DNA of 64,000 nucleotides from Myroides odoratimimus (GTDB lineage: Bacteria > Bacteroidota > Bacteroidia > Flavobacteriales > Flavobacteriaceae): assembly GCF_001485415.1 (NCBI RefSeq), contig NZ_BCMQ01000002.1:1-64000 (forward strand). Direction: 5' to 3'. A program made the position numbers and the translations under genes. A model generated the notes under the pieces. That model did not search any database, had not been told where the DNA came from, and saw only the letters and a list, made by a program, of their open reading frames with translations. Positions 45,542 to 53,766 of this stretch are shown here, piece by piece (position 1 is the stretch's first letter; each line of letters opens with the position of its first letter).

Positions 45542-46738
45542 CTATTGGTCTTGGTTATTAACTTTGTGCCAAATCATGACTTGGTTACCAAAGATCTTAG
45601 AGAACCCTTTTACATCTTCGCCTGTCCATGCATTGTTCATCTCTCCATAGCTACCAAACTTATTAGACATTAGGTCATGCGCTGACTCTATACCTATCAC
45701 TACAAAACGGTGTGGGTGTAACTCTACGATTACCTTACCACTTACAGTCTGCTGTGTACTGCTCAAGAATGCTTCCATATCTCTCATTACTGGATCGTGG
45801 AACTGTCCTTCGTGTAAGTAGTTACCATAGAATGATGCTAACTGTTCTTTCCAGCTCAGTTGCCACTTCGTCAACGTATGTTTCTCTAAAGTGTGGTGTG
45901 CTTTTACCAAGATGATAGGTCCTGCTGCTTCAAAACCAACTCTCCCTTTAATCCCGATAATCGTGTCTCCTACGTGGATATCTCTACCGATACCGAATGG
46001 TTGAGCTAAGTCTTGTAACTGTTGGATAACCTCAGTAGGTTTTAGTTTCTTACCATTTAAAGCTACTGGCTCACCCTTCTCAAAAGTAATCTCCACTGTC
46101 TCAGGAGTTGCTTTAGTCACTGGTGTAGGCCATGCCTCTTCTGGTAAATATAGATTAGAGGTTAGGGTTTCTTTTCCACCTACTGAAGTTCCCCATAAAC
46201 CTTTATTAATTGAATATTTTGCTTTCTCTGCATTGATTTCGACACCGTGTTTTTGTAAGAACTCGATCTCTTCTTCTCTGCTTAATTTTAGATCTCTAAT
46301 TGGCGTAATAATCTGTACACTAGGCACCAATATATTAAAGATCATATCAAAACGCACTTGGTCATTCCCTGCCCCTGTACTACCGTGAGCTACCGCTTCG
46401 GCACCAATCTTCTTAGCGTAGTTAGCAATAGCTGTAGCCTGACACACACGCTCAGCACTTACTGATAATGGGTAAGTAGCATTCTTCAATACGTTACCAA
46501 ATATCAAGTACTTCACACTGTCATTATAGTAGTCTTCTGTCTCATCGATAGTCGTGTGAGAAGCAACTCCTAAAGCATACGCTTTCTCTTCGATAGCCTT
46601 CACTTCTACTGCATCAAATCCACCTGTGTTTACCACTACAGAGTGTACTTCATACCCTAATTCTTCTTTTAAATAAATTACACAGAAGCTAGTGTCTAAT
46701 CCTCCGCTAAATGCTAATACAACTTTCTTATTATTCAT
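45542..46738 (-). CDS. argG: Argininosuccinate synthase
   Basis: ATP-dependent condensation of citrulline with aspartate. The 398-residue protein begins with the PP-loop ATPase motif LAFSGGLDTSFCVIYLKEELGYEV and continues with AHGSTGAGNDQVRFD and GRDIHVGDTIIGIKGR. It is the second gene of the operon, 18 nt after the GNAT gene. Confidence 0.97.
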   Translation of the reverse strand: MNNKKVVLAFSGGLDTSFCVIYLKEELGYEVHSVVVNTGGFDAVEVKAIEEKAYALGVASHTTIDETEDYYNDSVKYLIFGNVLKNATYPLSVSAERVCQATAIANYAKKIGAEAVAHGSTGAGNDQVRFDMIFNILVPSVQIITPIRDLKLSREEEIEFLQKHGVEINAEKAKYSINKGLWGTSVGGKETLTSNLYLPEEAWPTPVTKATPETVEITFEKGEPVALNGKKLKPTEVIQQLQDLAQPFGIGRDIHVGDTIIGIKGRVGFEAAGPIILVKAHHTLEKHTLTKWQLSWKEQLASFYGNYLHEGQFHDPVMRDMEAFLSSTQQTVSGKVIVELHPHRFVVIGIESAHDLMSNKFGSYGEMNNAWTGEDVKGFSKIFGNQVMIWHKVNNQDQ

Positions 46739-46756
46739 GATTGATGTGTTTTAAAA

Positions 46757-47437
46757 TTAAAATAGATGTGTTTTTTTGACTGTTTTCTTCAATTGCATTT
46801 GCAATCGTTTCAGCAATGAGTACTTTTTCTGCATATTTTTAAGTCTCTCTTTTGCTTTGGTCTTTTGGTCTATTTTATTCCGAAGCTCTTTTTCTTTATC
46901 TTCTGGGTTCCAAAGCATGGCTGTACAAAGACAGTTCTTCTTCTCTTTACTCTGTAAGATTTGGAAGTTTACACAACTCTCACACCCTTTCCAGAACATC
47001 TCATCCTGAGTAAGTTCTGAGTAAGGCACAGGTTCATAGCCTAAATCTGAGTTGATCTTCATAACAGCAAACCCTGTAGTTAGACCGAATATTTTAGCCT
47101 TTGGATATTTCTTTCTAGATAATTCAAAAACACATTTTTTAATAGCTTTTGCCAGTCCCTCTTTTCTAAAAACAGGGTTCACAATCAGTCCAGAATTGGC
47201 TACATAATCACCGTGACTCCAAGTCTCTATGTAACAAAAACCAGCCCAAGTACCATCAACATGTAGGGCGATAACAGCCTTACCTTCAACCATTTTATTG
47301 GCAACGTACTCTGGTTTTCTTCTAGCAATACCAGTCCCTCTAGCAAGAGCTGACTGAGCCATTTCTTCACAAATTTGTTCCGCATATCCTACGTGTGTTT
47401 CATTCGCAGGAATTACGATAAACTGATTTGAATTCAT
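46757..47437 (-). CDS. GNAT acyltransferase, probable N-acylglutamate-forming first enzyme
   Basis: First structural gene of the arginine operon, 226 residues. Residues about 5-140 are a GNAT fold (GLIVNPVFRKEGLAKAIKKCVFEL is the acyl-CoA loop). After it comes a Cys cluster, CESC and, 13 residues later, CLC, then a very basic Lys-rich tail. No argA or argJ is present, so acylation of glutamate by this protein is the natural inference; acetyl- or succinyl-CoA could be the donor. The Cys residues might bind a metal. Confidence 0.8.
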   Translation of the reverse strand: MNSNQFIVIPANETHVGYAEQICEEMAQSALARGTGIARRKPEYVANKMVEGKAVIALHVDGTWAGFCYIETWSHGDYVANSGLIVNPVFRKEGLAKAIKKCVFELSRKKYPKAKIFGLTTGFAVMKINSDLGYEPVPYSELTQDEMFWKGCESCVNFQILQSKEKKNCLCTAMLWNPEDKEKELRNKIDQKTKAKERLKNMQKKYSLLKRLQMQLKKTVKKTHLF

Positions 47438-47546
47438 TTCAAAACAAGTGATTAAGAATCAAACGAGCCAAGATATTGATACCGAATAGGTACAATAATC
47501 CTCAGACTGTCTGAAAAGCATTAAAAATCAATGATATATGTACAGA

Positions 47547-47570
47547 TATAATGCCAAAAAAGGCATTATA
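47547..47570 (-). other. Perfect hairpin in the arginine operon leader
   Basis: On the minus strand TATAATGCC and GGCATTATA form a perfect 9-bp stem with a loop of six T, between the leader ORF and the GNAT gene. It lacks a following U-run, so it is not a standard terminator. It could form part of a leader switch or stabilise the processed mRNA. Confidence 0.55.
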
Positions 47571-47572
47571 CT

Positions 47573-47598
47573 AAAAAAAGGCTAAAAAAGATTAAGCC
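47573..47598 (-). terminator. Candidate attenuator terminator of the arginine operon
   Basis: On the minus strand GGCT (47598-47595), then an 11-nt loop, AGCC (47583-47580), then seven T (47579-47573). The stem can be lengthened by two A-U pairs past one mismatch. The 5' arm consists of the last codons of the leader ORF (last base of Arg CGG plus Ala GCT). The stem is short, so strength is uncertain. Confidence 0.4.
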
Positions 47599-47699
47599 CG
47601 GGCGCGAGATGACCGCGATGTAGACAATGAGAAAACCGCAACAGTTGCTAAGGCAATGTTGTTAGAGATAAAAGTAATATTTAAATCGGTTCTCTTCAT
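47592..47699 (-). CDS. Candidate arginine operon leader peptide (35 codons)
   Basis: A short ORF from ATG 47699 to TAA 47592, beginning MKRTDLNITF and ending STSRSSRARA. Four of 35 residues are Arg, three of them among the last eight, encoded by CGG (47613-47615), CGC (47604-47606) and CGG (47598-47600). In serS of this window I see AGA, CGT and some CGC for Arg but no CGG, so CGG looks rare. The ORF lies on the operon strand, about 25 nt after a promoter-like pair, 154 nt before the GNAT gene, and overlaps a terminator-like hairpin. An arginine-sensing attenuation peptide is my inference. Confidence 0.55.
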   Translation of the reverse strand: MKRTDLNITFISNNIALATVAVFSLSTSRSSRARA

Positions 47700-47729
47700 A
47701 AGTTTTATAACTGCTTAAATAAGCATGAA

Positions 47730-47761
47730 CAAAGTTTTCTAATTAAAATTGGATTATGCAA
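47730..47761 (-). promoter_or_regulatory. Candidate promoter of the arginine operon
   Basis: On the minus strand TTG (47761-47759) as -33 is followed after 21 nt by AAACTTTG (47737-47730), seven of eight with TAnnTTTG. Transcription would begin about 25 nt before the leader ORF. Confidence 0.45.
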
Positions 47762-48050
47762 GGTTTTTATTAAAAAAATAAAACATCACTCAATACCTTA
47801 TATACTAAGAGTTTGACAGTATTTGATTCAAAATATTTTTAGTTCATTTTACCTAATAGTTCATTTTGAACGTCATTTCTGCACTCTCCCTTTATTTAAA
47901 ATAGGATATAAACCACCATTAAAAAGGGTATTTTATTCTCTAAATAAACGCTATAAAAATATCGTTTTTACCTCTAATATTCCACTCAATTAGCCTATAA
48001 TAACGGTGATAAAATGGAATAAAAAAGAGGAATTATTCTCCAATAACACA
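47762..48050. other. AT-rich spacer without identified feature
   Basis: Between the candidate arginine promoter and the apt terminator no open frame of useful length, RNA gene or clear repeat is visible on either strand. The stretch is very AT-rich and could hold regulatory sites that I cannot identify. Confidence 0.4.
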
Positions 48051-48051
48051 A

Positions 48052-48099
48052 TAAAAAAAGCCCTATTCAATGTCTCTTATAATAAGACACTGAATAGGG
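48052..48099 (-). terminator. Terminator of apt
   Basis: AGCCCTATTCA.TGTCT and its complement AGACA.TGAATAGGGCT form a stem of about 16 bp with one mismatch (48059-48104 region). The minus strand continues into a T-run (the plus strand has seven A before the left arm). It lies just past the apt stop codon. Confidence 0.8.
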
Positions 48100-48122
48100 C
48101 TATAAGTATGTTTTTTATCGTA

Positions 48123-48635
48123 TTAGTAGCTAATTAAGCTCTTCACGTCATAATTAGATAACTTATCTCTTCCGTGTAAGAATGATAGTTCCATTAAGAA
48201 GTTTACTTGTACTATCTCTCCTCCTAAACGCTCTACAAGCTTACATACAGCCTCTGCTGTACCTCCAGTAGCTAATACATCATCATGGATTAATACCTTC
48301 TCTCCTGGCTTAATCGAATCAGTATGTATCTCTAGGATATCTGTTCCGTACTCTAATCCATACGCTTCAGATATCGTGTCAAAAGGAAGTTTACCTGGTT
48401 TACGCACAGGAATAAATCCTGCTCCAAGCTTCTCTGCTAACAAAGTAGCAAAAAAGTAACCTCTACTCTCCATCCCTACTACTCTATCAATCTTCTTATC
48501 ACCTACTAATGCTAATAACTGATTAGTAGCTTCTACCATAGCTGCATGGTCATTTAATAATGGAGTGATATCTTTAAAACCAATACCTTCCTTCGGAAAA
48601 TCTTGAATATCTCTAATATAATCTGCTATGTTCAT
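48123..48635 (-). CDS. apt: Adenine phosphoribosyltransferase
   Basis: Purine salvage: adenine plus PRPP gives AMP. The 170-residue protein from ATG 48635 (MNIADYIRDIQDFPKEGIGFKDITPLL) has the PRPP-binding motif VLIHDDVLATGGTAEAV and the specificity region VGMESRGYFFATLLAEKLGAGFIPVRKPGKLP. A TTG two codons upstream is in frame but not needed. The GT9 gene lies 30 nt upstream on the same strand and may be co-transcribed. Confidence 0.96.
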   Translation of the reverse strand: MNIADYIRDIQDFPKEGIGFKDITPLLNDHAAMVEATNQLLALVGDKKIDRVVGMESRGYFFATLLAEKLGAGFIPVRKPGKLPFDTISEAYGLEYGTDILEIHTDSIKPGEKVLIHDDVLATGGTAEAVCKLVERLGGEIVQVNFLMELSFLHGRDKLSNYDVKSLISY

Positions 48636-48664
48636 AGTCAATATTTTATACTGTAAAAATACAA

Positions 48665-49711
48665 TTATTTATCTGATTTTATTACTTCTATAACCTTGTC
48701 ACACACTACTTGTGGATCTATTGTATGCATCGCATTCTCATATCCTTCTACAATCTTATTTCCATACACAGACGTAGGTAATAATGGATACTGTGATCTA
48801 TCTGCAGTGATACAATAGTCTGCTGGTTGATTAAACGGTGCAAACCCCGCATAAGGGTGTGTCGCTCCCCACAGAGTCACAACTTTCTTGCCAAGCATAG
48901 CCGCTATATGTGCATTTCCTGAATCCATAGATAGCATCACATCTAAATGCTGTATAAGATTAATCTCTATATCAAACTTCACCTTACCTGCCATCACGAT
49001 TACATTATAGTTATCGCGCTTTAGCTGGTTCAATAAAGCTATTTCTTTCTCTCCTCCTCCAAATAAGAATATAATAGACTTCTCACGTTCTGCTAAAGAG
49101 TCTACCACTTGTTGCATCAAGTTAAGAGGATACACTTTCGTATCATACTGTGCGAAAGGAGCAATCCCAATCCATATGGTATCTTTCTCCTTTACATATT
49201 GTAATAACTCTGGGGCTAACTCTGGTACAGCAGGGAACTGAGGATTAGTTAAATCCACTTTAAAGCCAAGCTTAGCTAATGTATTCTGATGATTAGAAAA
49301 CATCGTAGGCAACTGTTTAAAGACTTTGTTCTCTGCTCGAGTAAGTTCTTTCTTTCCTTCTCTTCCTTTATCTAATGCAGCTACTTTAGTACCACTTAAA
49401 CTAAATAAGCTTCTGATAATCTGTGCTCGTAGTACATTGTGAAAATCAGCAAAATAATCAACCTTAAGCTTCTTTAAGTCACTAAATAATCTGATCAAAC
49501 CCAAGAATCCTTTGTGTCGTTTCTTTACGTCAACTGCAAAGAAATCAACCCTGTCTATATCTTTAAAAAAAGGTTTGAAAAAAGGACGAGATACTACAGT
49601 CACCCGTACATCTGGATGCTGTGCTACTAAAGCACGCACTACAGGCACTGTCATAGCGACATCCCCCATAGCAGACAATCTAAATACCAATATATGTTTC
49701 AACTGTGCCAC
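48665..49711 (-). CDS. Glycosyltransferase family 9 (heptosyltransferase-like)
   Basis: A 348-residue GT-B glycosyltransferase, GT9 type, used for lipopolysaccharide core or similar envelope glycan synthesis at the inner face of the cytoplasmic membrane. The opening ILVFRLSAMGDVAMTVPVVRAL, the middle IGIAPFAQYDTKVYPL, and the C-terminal DSGNAHIAAMLGKKVVTLWGATHPYAGFAPF are characteristic. The open frame starts with GTG at 49711; no ATG precedes the conserved core, so GTG (or the TTG three codons on) must be used. The sugar donor is not deducible. Confidence 0.88.
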   Translation of the reverse strand: MAQLKHILVFRLSAMGDVAMTVPVVRALVAQHPDVRVTVVSRPFFKPFFKDIDRVDFFAVDVKKRHKGFLGLIRLFSDLKKLKVDYFADFHNVLRAQIIRSLFSLSGTKVAALDKGREGKKELTRAENKVFKQLPTMFSNHQNTLAKLGFKVDLTNPQFPAVPELAPELLQYVKEKDTIWIGIAPFAQYDTKVYPLNLMQQVVDSLAEREKSIIFLFGGGEKEIALLNQLKRDNYNVIVMAGKVKFDIEINLIQHLDVMLSMDSGNAHIAAMLGKKVVTLWGATHPYAGFAPFNQPADYCITADRSQYPLLPTSVYGNKIVEGYENAMHTIDPQVVCDKVIEVIKSDK

Positions 49712-49739
49712 AACTAGTTAAATTAGGTTATGAACAAGA

Positions 49740-49761
49740 AAAGCGTGAATACTCACGCTTT
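49740..49761. terminator. Hairpin after the DUF4254 gene
   Basis: AAAGCGTGA (49740-49748) and TCACGCTTT (49753-49761) form a 9-bp stem with loop ATAC. T-rich sequence flanks both sides. It lies between the DUF4254 gene and the GT9 gene on the minus strand. Confidence 0.7.
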
Positions 49762-49786
49762 CTATATTTTTTTATCAAAGATATGA

Positions 49787-50392
49787 TTATTTCTTGTTTT
49801 GGTACAATACAGGGTTTAATTCCTCATCATTGTACATTTTCATTTGCTTGTATACTTTCATATACTTATCTCCGTTAGCGATATCATTTAATAAATCATC
49901 GATAGCAGTAGTTAAGTCTTTCTTTTGTTCTAAAAGTACATCCAATTTAGCTTGACATTTATCTCTGTGATCTTGAGTAGCTTCAGGTCTAGTAGCTTCT
50001 TCATTCATGTGATAAATCTTAAGAGCTAAGATAGATAATCTGTCAATAGCCCAAGCTGGACTCTCAGAGTTAATCTTAGCAGTAGCCTTTACTTGTACAT
50101 CTTTATGTTTTTGTAAGAAATAGCTATCAATATATTCTACCATATCTGTACGCTCTTGATTCGAAGCATCAATTCTTCTTTTCAATGCTAATGCAGCTAC
50201 AGGATCAATCTGTGGATCGCGAATAATATCTTCGAAATGCCATTGAACAGTGTCAATCCAGTTCTTTAAATACAATAAATGTTTGATATCATCTTTTGGA
50301 TATGGGTTGTTGATTGGCTGGTCAACATTATCAAATTTATGATAGTCACGAATACTCTCTTCGAATATTGGAAATGCTAATTCTGAAAACAT
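49787..50392 (-). CDS. DUF4254 family protein
   Basis: A 201-residue, mostly helical soluble protein of DUF4254, a family of Bacteroidota with no established function. It has a recognisable core NWIDTVQWHFEDIIRDPQIDPVAALALKRRIDASNQERTD, then AWAIDRLSILALKIYHMNEEATR. It is found beside a GT9 gene, as here, so a role linked to envelope glycan synthesis is possible. A full -7 element precedes it. Confidence 0.88.
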   Translation of the reverse strand: MFSELAFPIFEESIRDYHKFDNVDQPINNPYPKDDIKHLLYLKNWIDTVQWHFEDIIRDPQIDPVAALALKRRIDASNQERTDMVEYIDSYFLQKHKDVQVKATAKINSESPAWAIDRLSILALKIYHMNEEATRPEATQDHRDKCQAKLDVLLEQKKDLTTAIDDLLNDIANGDKYMKVYKQMKMYNDEELNPVLYQNKK

Positions 50393-50409
50393 ACTAATTA
50401 TTTTATTTA

Positions 50410-50417
50410 CAAATATA
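50410..50417 (-). promoter_or_regulatory. -7 promoter element of the DUF4254 gene
   Basis: The minus strand reads TATATTTG, 17 nt before the start codon. With the plus-strand element at 50425 it makes a compact divergent promoter in a 59-nt spacer. Confidence 0.5.
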
Positions 50418-50424
50418 GTTTTTA

Positions 50425-50432
50425 TACCTTTA
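50425..50432 (+). promoter_or_regulatory. Candidate -7 promoter element of upp
   Basis: TACCTTTA matches seven of eight positions of TAnnTTTG and ends 19 nt before the upp ATG. Confidence 0.4.
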
Positions 50433-50451
50433 TCGTACTAATTATACCGAG

Positions 50452-51105
50452 ATGAAAATTCATTATATTTCAGCAGAAAACAGTATCCTGAACCACTTTT
50501 TAGCACAACTTAGAGACGTTAATATCCAAAAAGATAGCATGCGATTTAGAAAAAATATCGAGCGAATCGGAGAGATTATGTCTTATGAATTAAGTAAGAA
50601 GTTACCTTATAAGGATATCGCTGTACAAACTCCTCTAGGAGTTAAACACACAACGTGCATTGAAGACAATGTAGTATTATGTTCTATCCTACGTGCTGGA
50701 TTAGCGCTACACACAGGGTTTATGAACTTCTTTGACAACGCTGAGAATGGATTCGTATCTGCTTATCGCCGTCATGGAAAACACGGTGAGGCTAGTGAGA
50801 TCTTAGTTGAGTATCAAGCGGCACCTTCATTCCAGGACAAAATATTGATCCTTATTGACCCTATGTTAGCTACAGGACAATCTCTAGTAGCCGTAATCAA
50901 TAAGCTAATGGCTGAAGAAAAGCCAAAAGAACTACATATAGCTGTAGTTATCGCTGCTCCTGAAGGAGTACAATACTTAGAAGAAAACCTTCCTGATAAT
51001 GTAAATCTATGGGTAGCTACTCTAGATGAGAAATTAGATGATCACAATTATATCGTACCAGGACTAGGTGATGCTGGAGATCTAGCATACGGACATAAAC
51101 TATAA
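50452..51105 (+). CDS. upp: Uracil phosphoribosyltransferase
   Basis: Pyrimidine salvage: uracil plus PRPP gives UMP. The 217-residue protein has the PRPP loop LILIDPMLATGQSLVAV, the RAGLALHTGF stretch and the C-terminal uracil-binding YIVPGLGDAGDLAYG. The gene ends tail-to-tail with the DUF6427 gene, overlapping by 6 nt. Confidence 0.96.
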   Translation: MKIHYISAENSILNHFLAQLRDVNIQKDSMRFRKNIERIGEIMSYELSKKLPYKDIAVQTPLGVKHTTCIEDNVVLCSILRAGLALHTGFMNFFDNAENGFVSAYRRHGKHGEASEILVEYQAAPSFQDKILILIDPMLATGQSLVAVINKLMAEEKPKELHIAVVIAAPEGVQYLEENLPDNVNLWVATLDEKLDDHNYIVPGLGDAGDLAYGHKL

Positions 51106-52038
51106 TACTAACTGCATGAAGTAGAAGAATACCCCTAGTCCAAATACGCTGTATACTATGGCTTCTCTTCTCCACTTCTGTGGAATATCTTCTATATAAT
51201 TAGCTCCTAATACAGCTAATGGGAAGAAAGTAAATATTAAAGTTCCGTTGTTTTTATCAGCAGAAATCACATAAATAGCAACGCCTATAAGGAAAGATAA
51301 CAGTATTTTCTTATAGGTGCTTTGCATATTAAAAGGCTTCGAAGAAATACTCGCTGCTTGGCTAACAAAGAATAGTAAAGCAATAGGTACATAGACTGCC
51401 AAAGCAATATTCTGATATACGTTTTCAAAATACATAAAGTCAAAGCTCACTCTACACTTCTCCCAGAACCAGTCATAATAACTACCGTCTGTAATCACTA
51501 AGTACAATTCTAAAAATATAGAAACACAGAAAAAAGCAATAATTGGGATAAACCAGTTTCTATAATCTTTTGCTCCAAAATAAGTTATCGCAAAGAACAA
51601 TAGAAGTAAAAATAATACACTCCAAAAGTGAAATAACCCTGCTACAAAAATCCATAAAGAGGTATCAAACATCTTCTCCTTAGACTGCTTCAATGAATGC
51701 AATGAGAATATTCTTCTCAGAGCCAACATGATAAAGTAGTTGGCTATAATAACCTTACTATGTACTAAAACAGTAGGGAATAGCATTAAAAAAGAGACGA
51801 ATAAAAGAGGTACATAAGCATTGTCCCTTACTAATCGATTACGAGTAGCAATAAACTGTGATAAATACATCATCACCATTAGCAAAGCTAGTAAAACAGT
51901 TCTTTTACCAAACTCATAAGTAGTCCAAACCAACTGATCTTGGTCTATAAATAAGTACAAAACACTGATTAATAGAATTAAGATGGTCAGTATAATGTAA
52001 TTAATTGGTTTTGTTTTACTAAAAATACTTGCTAACAT
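51100..52038 (-). CDS. DUF6427 family membrane protein
   Basis: A 312-residue integral membrane protein with about nine to ten hydrophobic helices and short loops. It opens MLASIFSKTKPINYIILTILILL, which I associate with DUF6427 of flavobacteria. No enzymatic motif is visible. In flavobacteria it lies regularly between upp and a small DUF6341 gene and purD, as seen here, but its role is unknown. Confidence 0.82.
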   Translation of the reverse strand: MLASIFSKTKPINYIILTILILLISVLYLFIDQDQLVWTTYEFGKRTVLLALLMVMMYLSQFIATRNRLVRDNAYVPLLFVSFLMLFPTVLVHSKVIIANYFIMLALRRIFSLHSLKQSKEKMFDTSLWIFVAGLFHFWSVLFLLLLFFAITYFGAKDYRNWFIPIIAFFCVSIFLELYLVITDGSYYDWFWEKCRVSFDFMYFENVYQNIALAVYVPIALLFFVSQAASISSKPFNMQSTYKKILLSFLIGVAIYVISADKNNGTLIFTFFPLAVLGANYIEDIPQKWRREAIVYSVFGLGVFFYFMQLVL

Positions 52039-52149
52039 TTATATATTTTATATTTTTGTACATATTAAGCCTATACTTCCATTTTATCGGTTGAATAAGT
52101 TTAGTAACGGATTAATAAAATAATTTTATTTAATTTAAAATAAAGTACA

Positions 52150-52380
52150 ATGACTTCATTTTTTCTTGGATTAGGATTCCTTTTTGAAAAAGTTCTATTT
52201 ATTCCAATGGATCTTTTTGCAAAATTAGAATTAACAAATTGGTGGACTGCAAATATTATTACTTGGGCGTTTATCCTTATTACTTGCTACTATTTTGCTT
52301 TTTGGTTAAAACAACTAAAAATCTTCAAAGCAAATAATGAAGATGACCAAGATACTACAGCCCACTCATTTTTAAAATAG
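52150..52380 (+). CDS. DUF6341 family small membrane protein
   Basis: A 76-residue protein with two hydrophobic segments (about 3-20 and 36-54), the core MDLFAKLELTNWWTANIITWAFILI, and a polar acidic tail ending THSFL-like (TAHSFLK). It matches the small DUF6341 family of flavobacteria. The function is unknown. TATTTTTG at 52050-52057 is a possible -7 element, implying a leader of about 85 nt. Confidence 0.8.
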   Translation: MTSFFLGLGFLFEKVLFIPMDLFAKLELTNWWTANIITWAFILITCYYFAFWLKQLKIFKANNEDDQDTTAHSFLK

Positions 52381-52403
52381 TTTCGATTTTTACAAATCGA
52401 AAC
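52380..52403. terminator. Hairpin shared by DUF6341 and purD 3' ends
   Basis: GTTTCGATTT (52380-52389) and AAATCGAAAC (52394-52403) form a 10-bp stem with a 4-nt loop. It begins at the last base of the DUF6341 stop codon and includes the purD stop codon (52390-52392), so it may end both transcripts, though U-runs are weak. Confidence 0.55.
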
Positions 52404-53661
52404 CTATATCTGAACGGTAATAAATCTTATCGAAATTTAGCTTAGCTATGTTTTGATAAGATTTTTTTAATGCTTCATCGTAACTGTTTCCATAAGATGT
52501 AACAGCTAATACACGACCACCATTAGTCACTACTTCTCCATCTTTTAGTGCTGTTCCAGCATGGAATACAATAGAGTCTGTTACGTCATCTATACCTGTA
52601 ATTACTTTTCCTTTCTCATACTCTTCAGGATAACCACCCGATACTAACATTACTGTAGTAGCTGTGCGCTCATCTAACTCTATCTCTACTGTATCAAGTG
52701 TTTCGTTAGCCACTGCTTCAAAAAGATCTACTAAATCAGTCTTCACTCTAGGCATCACCACTTCTGTCTCAGGATCTCCCATACGTACATTATACTCGAT
52801 CACGAATGGATCATCTCCAACCTTAATCAATCCAATGAATACGAAACCTTTAAAGTCTAAGTTGTCTTCTTGCAATCCTCTTACAGTAGGAATAACTACT
52901 CTCTCTTCTACTTTCTTTAAAAAGTCATCAGTAGCAAAAGGAACTGGAGAAACTGCTCCCATACCTCCTGTATTTAACCCTTTATCTCCTTCTCCTATTC
53001 TCTTGTAGTCTTTTGCAGTTGGTAATAACTTATATGATTTACCATCCGTTAATACAAAACAACTCAATTCTATACCAGACAAGAATTCTTCAATAACTAC
53101 TTTAGAACTAGCATCACCAAACTTAGCATCTACTAACATATTCTCTAACTCCGCCTTAGCTTCATTGATGTCTTCTAAAATAACTACTCCTTTACCTGCT
53201 GCTAATCCATCTGCTTTCAATACATAAGGAGCTTTTACTGTATCTAAGAACTTCTTCCCTTCTTCTACTGTATCTTTTGTGAAAGTAGCATAACCAGCTG
53301 TCGGTATATTATGTTTAAATAAAAACTCTTTAGCGAAGTCTTTACTTCCTTCTAATTGTGCTCCTTTCATAGAAGGTCCTATTACAGGAATATGATTTAC
53401 TAGATCATCTCCTTTAAAGAAATCTACAATTCCTTTTACAAGAGGATCTTCAGGTCCTACTACCACCATATCAATCTTATGCTCTAGAACAGTCTTCTTT
53501 ACTGCTTCAAAATCATTTGGATTGACCGCTATATTCTTAGCAATTTTCGCTGTACCAGCATTTCCTGGTGCTACGAATAACTCTTCACATTTAGAACTTT
53601 GAAGCATTTTCCAAGCAAGTGCGTGCTCACGTCCTCCTGAACCTAATAGTAAAATTTTCAT
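52390..53661 (-). CDS. purD: Phosphoribosylamine--glycine ligase
   Basis: Second step of purine synthesis: phosphoribosylamine plus glycine and ATP give GAR. The 423-residue ATP-grasp enzyme shows LLLGSGGREHALAWKM at the N-terminus, PSMKGAQLEGSKDFAKEFL, VLKADGLAAGKGVVIL, the signature EYNVRMGDPETEVVMPR, and the C-terminal GRVLAVTSYG block. Transcribed alone, with a promoter element upstream. Confidence 0.97.
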   Translation of the reverse strand: MKILLLGSGGREHALAWKMLQSSKCEELFVAPGNAGTAKIAKNIAVNPNDFEAVKKTVLEHKIDMVVVGPEDPLVKGIVDFFKGDDLVNHIPVIGPSMKGAQLEGSKDFAKEFLFKHNIPTAGYATFTKDTVEEGKKFLDTVKAPYVLKADGLAAGKGVVILEDINEAKAELENMLVDAKFGDASSKVVIEEFLSGIELSCFVLTDGKSYKLLPTAKDYKRIGEGDKGLNTGGMGAVSPVPFATDDFLKKVEERVVIPTVRGLQEDNLDFKGFVFIGLIKVGDDPFVIEYNVRMGDPETEVVMPRVKTDLVDLFEAVANETLDTVEIELDERTATTVMLVSGGYPEEYEKGKVITGIDDVTDSIVFHAGTALKDGEVVTNGGRVLAVTSYGNSYDEALKKSYQNIAKLNFDKIYYRSDIGFDL

Positions 53662-53687
53662 TAATTGTGTTGTTTGTTATTAAACAC

Positions 53688-53695
53688 CAAAAATA
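53688..53695 (-). promoter_or_regulatory. -7 promoter element of purD
   Basis: The minus strand reads TATTTTTG, matching TAnnTTTG, 26 nt before the purD start codon. Confidence 0.45.
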
Positions 53696-53734
53696 AATAT
53701 AAATAACACAATAACGAAAGTTACTCTAAAGAAA

Positions 53735-53762
53735 AAAGCATCTAATTTAGTTTAGATGCTTT
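53735..53762 (-). terminator. Terminator of the polysaccharide locus
   Basis: AAAGCATCTAA (53735-53745) and TTAGATGCTTT (53752-53762) form an 11-bp stem with a 6-nt loop. On the minus strand a T-run follows. It lies 4 nt past the end of the sugar transferase gene and probably ends the whole locus transcript. Confidence 0.85.
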
Positions 53763-53766
53763 CCTA

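Noticed and set aside
47438-47600. Known riboswitch in the arginine operon leader
   Set aside because: I could not match the sequence to any riboswitch class I can recall; the leader ORF with Arg codons is a better explanation.
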